64,000 nt of DNA from Strobilurus pachycystidiatus (Eukaryota > Basidiomycota > Agaricomycetes > Agaricales > Physalacriaceae), in the NCBI GenBank assembly GCA_019915135.1, contig JAHLMK010000023.1:310001-374000 (forward strand), read 5' to 3'. Below, one piece after another: positions 20,887 through 30,055 of this stretch. Position 1 is the stretch's first letter, and every line of letters begins with the position of its first letter. A program made the position numbers and the translations under genes. The notes beneath the pieces are model-generated. The model was not told where the DNA came from. It did not search any database and worked only from the letters and a program-made list of their open reading frames with translations.

Positions 20887-22414
20887 CTAACGATATTCTG
20901 ATCCACAATCACCAATGGACGTTATGATCCTGCGTCCGTTCGAGAGGTCCAACACATTTTCTATGTCGGCCCGGTCTTGGTTTGTCAAAGTCCATCCGAA
21001 GACGTTCAAATTATCATCAATGTGTTCGGAAAGGCCTAGACGTGCACCTGGAAAGAGCAACTTCAGTCAAAGGCGCTATTGGAATGTTATCCAATAGACT
21101 TCACCGATGATGACTGCTCCTACAAACTCGTGGAAGTCGAGAACCCATCGTGTCGCGATGTTCGCGATGCTTTTTGTGTGGCGATCACCTATGATGCGCA
21201 GTATAGCCAAAAGTTCCTGGAACAGGTTCCAGCTGCCCCATGCCTTGATCATGTCAAGGTACTGGATGGCGCGCGCAATCAGCGGGCAGCCACTATCCAG
21301 ATTTTTATGAGTCCTTACCTTTCTCTGCGATGGCGTGAGATTGCCGGTATACGCGTCTGGTTCCGGTTCATGGAACCATCGATCTGACAGAAATCCACCA
21401 CACTAGAAGCGTACCCGTTAACTGAAAGGCTCCGGGCGCTTCTTCAGTCAATTGTACGCACGAGTGTCCCGTAAGTCAGCAACTTCAGGCCATGTTTAGA
21501 GCATACATCAGACATCCCATGCAGCGGCCGGGTATCAATCAACGAGAACTATCATGCCAGGGGCGTCAGGCGCCGGTGAATTCTCTCAACAGTTGCGACA
21601 TACCTGAACTTGGTTCGAGACGACGACACCCGGGCCTAACTGCGTACAAATTTCGTCCGTCCGGATTGTGTCGAAGTTACACAGGCCAATGGCAGTGATC
21701 AGCCCCGCCTCTTTCAGTGTATTGAGCTCTTGCAAGGCATCGAGATATCCTTTATCTTCGTAGTATTGCCAATGGAACTGAGAAAGTCAACAAGACATTC
21801 TGGAATCATAGAAAACCCAATACCTGAAGAAGATCTATCTTGGACGTTTGCATGCGGTACATTCGCTCACGGAGTGCGGTCTCGACCATGTCCCGGCTCG
21901 GTGCAACTTTCTTGAACACACACCATTTCGTGGCGCCAATGACGCGCGATGGGTACGGAAGACTATGTTTTATTTGGCCCTAATGAAGATCCATCAGCTG
22001 GTAATCTCTTTGCCAGTGTGGCTCATGTACACGCACAAAAAGAATTTCAGAGCTTCCATAGTGGTCCGCTGTAAGTGTAGACAATTAGTTACGTGTTTGT
22101 CAGCACCTTAGAGAGTGTGGGGACGTACCCTGTTGAGTGTGGACGCAGTGTTGAACGACAATGAATATCACATAACAGATGAAAGGTCTGCCGTACCATG
22201 TCTACGAAAAATGTCACGACGTGGTACGCAGAGTTACACTGCACCCACCGAAAGCCGTATAACCATGCTCGACATGACTTCCCATCGCCTGGCGTATCTG
22301 GGACACGGATGCGCTGCCCCAGGCGCTACTTGAAAGCTGCCAAAGACCCACCCATATACGCGGGACTTCAAAAGGCCCAAGCTGGAAGGTTTCGATGCGA
22401 CGAGTCGACGCCAT
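20887..22414 (-). CDS. Aldo/keto reductase with 5-nt and 1-nt exons
   Basis: Ten exons give one open frame of about 340 residues: 22414-22249, 22201-22197 (5 nt), 22129 (1 nt), 22068-22037, 21979-21824, 21777-21604, 21548-21462, 21402-21319, 21261-21105 and 21047-20887. All introns are GT-AG and 46-67 nt. The protein follows the AKR fold: FELGPFEVPRI-like start (actually QLGPFEVPRIWVGLW), the catalytic Asp and Tyr in FDMADHYGSSE, the catalytic Lys in GATKW, the His in FHWQYY, a barrel strand ITAIGLCNF, the NADPH-binding VIIGARLGLSEHI and a C-terminal IGDCGSEYR. The residues D-M-A, including the catalytic Asp, come from the end of exon 1 plus the two micro-exons. Without the 1-nt exon the frame fails. 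An upstream in-frame ATG at 22450 is possible. Substrate unknown. Confidence 0.85.
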
Positions 22415-22539
22415 GGAACGAGATACGATGCAACTGATCAGCTGTCGCATGCATCATTATAAACGACGCAAGACGATGAGCCTCTGAATAGCATCACATG
22501 TAAAAAATAGGGTCTGATCCAGGTACAGAGTCTTTCTGG

Positions 22540-22612
22540 TAGACGAAGAAACGGATTCGAACCGTTGCCGAAGAGGCGGGGAATATTGTAGTAGCCGTCT
22601 CCCGTTCATCTA
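22540..22612 (-). ncRNA. tRNA-like folded element (tentative)
   Basis: Read on the minus strand, this 73-nt segment begins TAGATGAA and ends TTCGTCTA, which pair as an 8-bp stem with one G-T wobble, and the next three bases are CCA. Inside is a perfect T-arm (AACGG, loop TTCGAAT, CCGTT), which is also a perfect internal-promoter B box, and a GCC-TCTTC-GGC hairpin in the position of a variable arm. However two extra bases separate T-arm and acceptor stem, there is no convincing D-arm or A box, and no anticodon arm. A decayed tRNA or tRNA-derived element is as likely as a working gene. Confidence 0.25.
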
Positions 22613-22698
22613 GTCCGCGGCATCGTATAGAATACAAACCCTTTTGGCAGCATATTCTCTCAATCTTGGGTCCTGATCCACGAGAACATCTTCAGAGC

Positions 22699-22704
22699 TA
22701 TAAA
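22699..22704 (+). promoter_or_regulatory. TATA box of the orphan gene at 22747
   Basis: TATAAA lies 43 bp before the ATG at 22747, in the sequence context GAGCTATAAAGGGG. Confidence 0.45.
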
Positions 22705-22746
22705 GGGGAGACGCCGCACAGTAGACCCTTCAGTTATCAGAGGACA

Positions 22747-23520
22747 ATGCCTGCCCCGGAAGCTTACACCACTTCACCTGCGAGCAGGCCAGTGCTAGGA
22801 CACGTGTAAGCGCTGTGTGCTCTTCCTGGGTCCCAGTGAAAGCTGACATACCAATTAGAAATCTGATGGTGGACACTTTCGTCGCAAACGTCCATGTTGA
22901 CGAGTGAGTCCCTGACTCCCATTCCTGGCATTCCCTTTAACATATTACCATAGCCTACGTTCCATAGTCCGAGGGATCCTCGCTTCTGGTATGCCAGATA
23001 TTGGCTCCACATTTACTGCCGCTGCGAGAGAACGTATGCGCGCCGTCAACCATTCCGTTCCGTCTGGCATATACGCGGACGACGAAGACGAAGCGAGCCC
23101 TACTGAGCTTTTCCGTAAAACGCTGGCAGAGACGCGTTGCCTTTACGGCGCGGGTATGGGATTCGACGCTCTGCGAATGCTATCCGTCATAGTCGATCAG
23201 AGCATAGGTCTGCGTTGGGTTCAGGATGGGGAAATGGCTCGTGCTCTCACCGAAGTTGACGCCGATATCAGCCAAGCAATTCAGGTGAGTTCAGAGAGGT
23301 TTTGAATGTGATTGCGCAGAGGCTGAGATCCTGTACACAGAGCTCCAAGGAGGAAGTCGAGGCAGGCCATTTGCGGAGCCAGCAACACGCGTCGGAGACC
23401 TTGAACAATCTCAGACGGGTGCTATTAGAGAGCCGAAAAGACGTGGAAGAATGGGGAGGTGTATTCCCATTTGAACGCGCTGCAGCCTGTGTAGAGTTCT
23501 GGAAGATTCAAGAGATATAA
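22747..23520 (+). CDS. Hypothetical protein, unrecognised
   Basis: Four exons, 22747-22805, 22859-22903, 22954-23284 and 23320-23520, give about 211 residues in frame. The last intron would be only 35 nt; an alternative acceptor nine bases later changes the frame and ends in a different tail, so the C-terminus is unsure. I recognise no domain. The protein is mostly helical and charged, with GMPDIGSTFTAAARERMRAV, an acidic DDEDEASPTELF stretch, and a C-terminal coiled-like part ending WGGVFPFERAAACVEFWKI. A TATA box 43 bp upstream and three well-formed introns argue for a real gene. No signal peptide or membrane segment is visible. Confidence 0.5.
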
Positions 23521-24489
23521 ATCTCGCTAGGAAACCGAGTTGTTAGGCTTTAGGACCTTCACGAGGCTTCGTATGTGGCACGCAACTATCATGATTCAAT
23601 CAGCAACCGATGATCTTGCGAGGATATTAGCCGAGTACATACCAGATATATGCCCTTGGAAGAGCCTTCGCGCATCACACGCGCGCTTTGTCCGTCGGCC
23701 ACGGTCCTCGAACTTCGAAGACGGGTTTTGACACCCGAGATCATAGCCATTTTAGGAAGTGTCAGCGGTTCAGGACAGTGCACATCGCGATATCGTCAAT
23801 CTGTGGTACTTCTAATTTGGCAGAACAAGTGGTGGGTCGACAGTGACACGTCATTCAACAAGAAGCTCGACCTGACTGGCCTGGGAGAGACGTGGTAGAT
23901 GTGGAGCCCAAAGTAATCCAGTGGACACTGCGAGTAAGACAGGTAGATTTCTTGAGCATCCAAGCATAAGCGTAACTGGACAGACTGAGAGTCTAGAGAC
24001 GCGGTGAATTCAGGGTGAATTGATGATGCCATTCTGTCAATGTCATTGATAGGATCAATCAATGCTGATTGATGTCGTCCTGACGGTCCTGTGACCTTCA
24101 CAGGTGACAGGACAGTGCACTGTAGCCTGGTTAACCCGGCTCTAGTACGAGCGAAGACAGTCGTTCTCTCGTATAGAAGTGCACTGGACAGTGCTAGCGA
24201 ACAATGGGCTATCAGACTGGTGTATGTGGTCAAAGACGGTGATATAACAATGATGATATGGTGGAAGATTGGTACGAGAAAAATAGTAATCAAGGCTTGT
24301 ACAATTTCAAAATTACAGAGTCTATGCGATTCACGAGCAGGAGGATAACCTTCCACTGTACATATATGTATGCCCTGTAGCAACAATAGGGCTGGCATGT
24401 TGTTGCAGAAGAAGATTCGTAGAACTGACAATGTAACGGTAAGAACAGTGGCCTTCCCGGTCGAGGGGGTGGCGGCACTCAGGGGTTCT
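23521..24489. other. Stretch without a defensible gene
   Basis: A minus-strand frame of about 257 codons overlaps the tiny oxidase gene and this stretch, but its sequence is random-like and hydrophobic. The region around 24050-24120 contains short repeats of GATCAATC and ACAGG types. I assign nothing. Confidence 0.45.
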
Positions 24490-24771
24490 TCATGCCTCCA
24501 GGACGATACCTGCAGCAGACGTTGGAATACATACGATGTGAGGACGTTGGACCCACCATCTCCAGCCAATGGCCACCCACGGAAGACCGAAGCCCAACGT
24601 CATGAAGGGGAGAAGCTTGTATTTCAAGAAGGCGGACTTGTTTCCATATTTAAAGGGCATGTGCTAAGCGAGAGAGCATCAGACGAGGTGTCGAACGAGT
24701 AGTAGCTTCGGCCGTACCGTCGTAACGTGGGACGCTGGGGTGGCACTATGTCTCAAGAATGTCGGCTGCAT
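24490..24771 (-). CDS. COX8: Small cytochrome c oxidase subunit (COX8 / mammalian COX7C family)
   Basis: Two exons, 24771-24718 and 24663-24490, around a 54-nt GT-AG intron give about 75 residues, the normal size for this subunit. The N-terminus MQPTFLRHSATPASHVTT is basic and hydroxylated like a mitochondrial presequence. The second exon begins HMPFKYGNKSAFLKYKL and continues into one membrane helix, PFMTLGFGLPWVAIGWRWW. The PF-x-Y-x-NK-x-AF lead and the GFGLP in the helix are the family hallmarks. It would be an integral nuclear-encoded subunit of complex IV in the inner membrane. The residues after VQRPHI are uncertain: the frame continues 10 residues to a TGA, but a short 3' intron is possible. 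The identification rests on motif similarity only. Confidence 0.6.
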
Positions 24772-26830
24772 GGTAGGTGTTGACTATCAGTGACGATGGA
24801 AGTCGTAGAGCGAGGGAAAGATTCGGTGAGAAGTAGGCCGAGTCCTTATTTAAAAGGTTGTTCACAAGGTCAGTCAGGTGAATGATGGTAGATGGGGCGT
24901 GTCGTAAGGAGGAGGTAAAGTGGTGGATTCGAGGTTCTCTAGTTAGAGACTCGGTCGTGACAGAGAAAAAGCCAGTTTTGTACAGAGCGCCAGAAGCTGC
25001 CAGAAGCAAACCAGAAGGAAAAGTGACCGCCCAGTGACCGCCCCAAGTCAAACCATTGAATTGTGATGGACTGTATCGGCGTCTTCCGTTACCGTGTAGC
25101 CCTCGGCACGTCGGCACGACGACTACTAGTCTACGCGGCGCTTGCCAGCTTGGCATTGCCGTAAAGGTGGCGAAACGGAACCTGAACGGAACAACCTGTT
25201 CTTGTGGACACGAAAGACGATTATTTTCTTCTGACCTCCGTCCAACTTCCTCTCTAACCTCTTCTGATTCCGCCTGGGACGGTCGAATTGGCTAATTATC
25301 TGCATTGGCGCTGCGGTACATACGCATGAATATTGCTAATATGAAAACGCCATTCGAAGCAAGGAAGGAAGTGTAAGCGTCGCTTCAAATGTCAATTGAT
25401 TCTTGGCGCCACAGTATTCTCTTCACTCTTTTCTAGCTGTACTTACTGTCTCTTCCCAACCCCTCCGACTCGAGCGATGACGTGCAGAGCCTTCCTCACA
25501 ACAATCCGTCCTGGAACGTCGGCGACCAACTGCTGATCAGAAGGAGGATACCGTCAGTCTCTGGACCGTGTGCTTAGGTATACTAGGCGCTCCGAAGTCA
25601 TTGGCGAATCTGGCTGGCCTCTTCTCACTGTGCATTTTCTCCGTGCCGTCGCCACATCCCAGAGTTAGTTTCCTCCGTTGACTTTGGCTGCTCATGCCTT
25701 TACATGAAGGGCCACCCTTGGTACCCAATCAATCACACTAGCTTTTTGATTGCGGCTCGAAGTATACTTGAAGCGCTTTCTCTGTGTTGCTGCCAGCTAC
25801 TTGGTATTACCGTGATCGGAGGTTAAGGCTGCTCGTGATTCTCCAGTACGCGCCGAGCATGTTACTTTCAACCTACTTTGCTTCGGACTCTTACGGTGGC
25901 GACGGGGGCAACAACTTTGAACGTGTTAATTGACGCAAGAACTGTCACATTGTCTTTCCAGCGTCGATCCACCACTACACTGAAAGCTTGTCACGCTAGT
26001 TGGACGCTCTTTGCTTTTGTCGACGCGACTTTTCCGTCAATTGGACGCGTCACTGATGGTGTCTGCCGCGTCAAATATCTGGCGCGTTTTCGACACTCCG
26101 CAGTATGTAATACAGAAACTACAGTCCCGAAAACTTTCCGTGATTGTCGAACGAAATGTAAATTACTTTCTGTCCAATTGAGTGTAAGGGCACTGATCTT
26201 CTCCGTCGCGAATACTGAGAGACGGAGAACTCGAAAGAGTAGGTCGAGGTATCGGGGGTCCCACACCAAGTCACACAGGACGCGACGACGCAATGAAGCG
26301 CAGGGGGACCGTCTGAATTTTGCAAGAAAAAGATTGCGGAGTGAGCTCAAGTCCTGAGGATCACATTTCCAGCGGCGACTCTGGTAGGCCGCCGCCAGCG
26401 CTGGAGTGATACTACTACTGTGAGGCATGAACAGCCACATTGATCAGAATTCGTCGTTCATTTGGATATGTGGTGCTCAGAGTCAATTCAAGACGCACAC
26501 CTACCTACACGGTATCCGAGTAAGACGCAGCCGTTCTTGACTTGGCATGGACTTGAGAGCGCCACATTCACAATCTTTGATCATCCTGTGCCCTACTCTG
26601 ATACCCAAGATCCTGGGTTCATTGCCAGGACCTAGATTCCCGGCATGCAGTCCGAGCTGTTAGTCCATGCATTCTCTTTCAGTACTTTGCGTCCAATCAC
26701 AATTGACTCGAACTCTGAAGGCAGGCAATTCTGGAAGGCATCAAACGTTGTTACATATTTCTACTACATTGACATTGGGTACCGAAATCAAGAGATGAAT
26801 GTACTTTGTTCGTCGTCTATGGCGGCCCGT
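24772..26830. other. Gene-poor stretch
   Basis: No frame here has recognisable motifs. A 159-codon plus-strand frame (25878-26357) is Thr/Arg-rich and looks accidental. From about 25930 to 26100 GTCGACGCGAC- and GTCAATTGGACGCG-like strings recur loosely, which may be remains of a repeat. The right end is downstream sequence of the desaturase gene. Confidence 0.45.
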
Positions 26831-28222
26831 TTATTTCTCATCCTCAGCAGCAAGGAGCGCCTGGCCCTTCTTGTCGCGATAGAAGAGGACTTCACCATCA
26901 TCTTCCACAAATTGGCACTTGTTGTAAGAGTTCCAGAGCGCCGCCCAGATGTTCTCATCCGACCACTGGTAGTGATCTCCGATGAAAGCACGAAGGTAAG
27001 CAGTGGCGGCGGGGCCGTGGTAGAAGGGCATTTTGGGGAAGAAATGGTGGACGACGTGATAGTGAGCGACATCGTGGAGGAAGAAGCGTCCCTGCCAACC
27101 AAGGAAAGGTCGGTCAACTAGAAAAGAACGGGTTAGAAAGCTGGGAAGGGAGGACGGGAAATTCTCACCGGTGGCAGCAGCTCCTCGAGTGAAAGACCAA
27201 GATGAGCCACGATAGTGGGGGAGCTTGGGGTCGGTGTGGTGCAAGTAAGTGATCATGATGACTAAATCGAAATCAGTGGGATCTGTATAGTGGACGGAGA
27301 GATATTCGTACACCAGTGGGAGACACACAACCAGGGAATGCCGTATAGAGAGACAACATTCCACCAGCCATAGAGACGGGCCGAAGCACTGACCAAGAAC
27401 ACCATGGTGGCAATTCCGATGTTGCTCAGAATAACGGCGTTGCGCTGGGCCGGAGTGAAGAGGATAGACTTAGTCGAGAAGTGATTGGTGTTCGCCGGGT
27501 AGTTGGGGTTGCCAGAGACGTTGAACACTATCAGAACCATCAGCGATGAAAACTTTGTCAGAAAATGGAAACGGCATACACAAGTAGGCAGGGAAGGCCA
27601 AGACTTGTTGACGGACGAGCATGTAGAGGGTGTAGAGGGGAGTGTCGCCGAAGTACTCCTCCCAGTCAACGCCGTGTTCCTTCTCAACTTCTTTAGACGG
27701 AAGGCCTAGACGGGTACGCGTCTTTGGCACGTAGACCTCGTCGCGTTCCATGCTGGCGTGGTTCATGTGGTGGCGATGATGAGAGATCTTCCAGCTGAGG
27801 TAGGGCGTCCACAAGGCGGTATGGGTAATGAAGCCGACGACATCGTTCACCAATCCGTACGGGCTGAACGCACCGTGGCCACACTCATGACCGATGACCC
27901 AGATACCGGTGAAGCACAAGCCTTGGAACCACCAGTAGGTGCACCAGGCGGCGGCGCGGTAAAGTGGGTTAGGAAGAGACGGAATGTGAGTGGCCAAAGT
28001 CCAAAAAAGAGTAGCTATCACGGCATCCCGGGCAAGGTATGCAAGACCCAAAGCCGTGTTACGGACGAAGAACTCTGGGGGGATGGCAGCGCGAATCTGC
28101 GCCAGAGAGTAAGGCAGGGGAGTGAAGGCGGCAGGCGTCGACTTGTCCTGCACTGGGGAGAGAGGCTTTCCGGAAAGCTTGGAGCTCTCGAGAGCAGTCG
28201 AGGTAACAGTAGCGGTGGCCAT
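26831..28222 (-). CDS. FAD2: Delta12 fatty acid desaturase
   Basis: Four exons, 28222-27580, 27527-27312, 27261-27169 and 27117-26831, give about 412 residues. It has the three histidine boxes of membrane desaturases: HECGHGAF, HHRHHMNH and HVVHHFFP, with paired hydrophobic segments around them, and the family stretches WWFQGLCFTGIWVIGHECGH and ITYLHHTDPKLPHY. It would turn oleoyl lipid into linoleoyl lipid in the ER membrane, using cytochrome b5 and a di-iron centre. The start at 28222 lies 32 bp downstream of a TATATAA box on the minus strand. The divergent neighbour is a paralogue, so the two genes may share regulation. Exon joins all agree with the conserved sequence. Confidence 0.93.
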
Positions 28223-28610
28223 TGTTGGGGTAGATTCGAAAGTTCATTGAGCATTATATACACCTAGAGAGAGTACCACGATTAAACGGGGATATACTTG
28301 GTCCAAGTCCCTGTGGTGTGATTAGACGTTTCGATAAACGCGTACCCGTTTCGAGATATCCAGTTTCTCAGAAATCTCGATTGATCTAAGATGAAGAGTG
28401 TGCCGAATGAGGAATCCGAACGGTCCGGGAGGAGGACCTCTGGCACCGCGCGTGACAATGCGCATATCCTCAACCGGGGCTAACGAACCTTTTGATTGCA
28501 AGTTCGCCTTGATCTTTGACTCTGGACCTGCTGTTTCTGTTTCCCATCTCCTGGTTTAAATAATACGCGAGGATCTTACAAAATGCGACCCCGCTTGCTT
28601 TGCAATCCTG
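28223..28610. promoter_or_regulatory. Shared divergent promoter of two desaturase genes
   Basis: The 388 bp between the two ATGs holds TATATAA at 28254-28260 for the minus gene and TTTAAATA near 28554 for the plus gene. There is no other gene in it, so control elements for both must lie here or inside the genes. Confidence 0.6.
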
Positions 28611-30055
28611 ATGGCGCCCCCAAAGACTGACTCCCTCGCTCCCATGTTTGATCTTGGAATCGACAAGCATTGGTACTCGCTCAGTGACTCGCCCGAGTAC
28701 ATCGAGCGCAAGAAGACACCCTTCGTCGTCCCCAATGTCACCGTCGCCGAACTCCACGCTGCTGTTCCTCCCGAGCTTTTCAAAAAGAGCACATTCTGGG
28801 GGCTCTTCTACGTTTCTCGTGCGGTGCTCTCAGCCTACGTGCTGTACTTGGTCACCCCCTACATTCCCCTTGCCGCTCCTTACGTCGGTTCCACGGGTGT
28901 ATGGGCTCTTTGGGCCACTTATTGGTGGACTCAAGGTCTTGTCCTTGGTGGTTGGTGGTGTCTTGCCCACGAGGCTGGCCATGGTGGTTTGACGAACTCC
29001 AAGTCAGTCCTCATTATCTTTTTGATAATGTCGAATCTAATGAATGTTCCAGGACACTTAATCACGTCCTCGGTTTTGCCCTACATACTGCTATCCTTGC
29101 TCCCTACCACGCCTGGCGCGAATCGCATCGCAAACATCACAAGGCCACGATGAGCGTTGAGCGGGATGAGAACTTCTGTCCCCGCACACGCTCAGAGTAC
29201 AATCTTCATCCTCTTACCTCCTCCCAGGACAATGACGAGGAGCTTGAGGATGGTGAACAAGTTGGATTCCTGCCTGACGGCGGCAAGGTTGGCACCATCG
29301 ATCCCCATGACCTATTTTCAGACGCCCCACTCTACAACATGATTCGTATGTTCATCATGCAGACCGTCGGATGGCAATGCTATCTGTTCAGAAACTCGAT
29401 GGGTAATCTCAAGTATCCTGCCGGCACAAACGTAACTATAATCTCTTTCGCGCGTTGAAATTATGCTCAATACACGACTTAGCATTTTTCGCCGAGTTCT
29501 CCTCTATTCCAACCGCGTCACCGCGCTGGTATCATTGCGTCTGACATCGGCATCATTGTCATGCTCTTTGTTCTCGGGCACTGGGCACGACAAGTCGGCT
29601 TCGCGACCTTCATGAAGGTCTACTTTGTCCCCTACATCCTTTCCAACCATCACATCGTGCTGCTCACGTATTTGCACCACTCCGATCCTACTCTTCCACA
29701 CTACCGAAAGTCGGAGTGGACCTTCGTACGCGGTGCATTGTCTACTTGCGATCGGCCGTTGTACGGTTGGATTGGTCGGGAAGTTATGTGCAACGTCAGC
29801 CACGACCACGTCGCCCATCACTTGTTCTCCCAAATTCCCTTCTGGAACCAACCTTACACTACTGAGTGTATCAAGAAAGTCCTCAAGGAGAAAGGCGAAT
29901 TCGGGGTGTACAACTACGATCGTACAAACACTTTCCGCGCGTTGTATAGAACCTTCACGCAGTGCTGCTTCATAGAGGACGAAGGAGACGTCGTCTTCTT
30001 CAAGAACCGAAACGGGTTGGCCCAAAGAGAGTTGGTCTCGTCTGCGGCGACGTAA
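28611..30055 (+). CDS. Second Delta12-type fatty acid desaturase (divergent paralogue)
   Basis: Three exons, 28611-29002, 29053-29431 and 29483-30055, give about 447 residues. Histidine boxes are HEAGHGG, HRKHHK and HVAHHLF, and LLTYLHHSDPTLPHY matches the other desaturase closely. Differences from the neighbour are an Ala in the first box, an acidic insertion after the second box (DNDEELEDGEQVGF and onward) and a longer N-terminus. It is probably a membrane-bound acyl-lipid desaturase of the ER; whether it inserts the same double bond or a different one (for example Delta15 or an unusual fatty acid) cannot be read from the sequence. The stop is followed directly by a run of TATATATG, probably in the 3' untranslated region. 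Confidence 0.9.

Noticed and set aside
23796..24569. Minus-strand 257-codon frame
   Set aside because: No family motif, and it overlaps the short oxidase gene in another frame.
24746..25156. Minus-strand 136-codon frame upstream of the oxidase gene
   Set aside because: Composition looks random and it runs into the oxidase start in a different frame.
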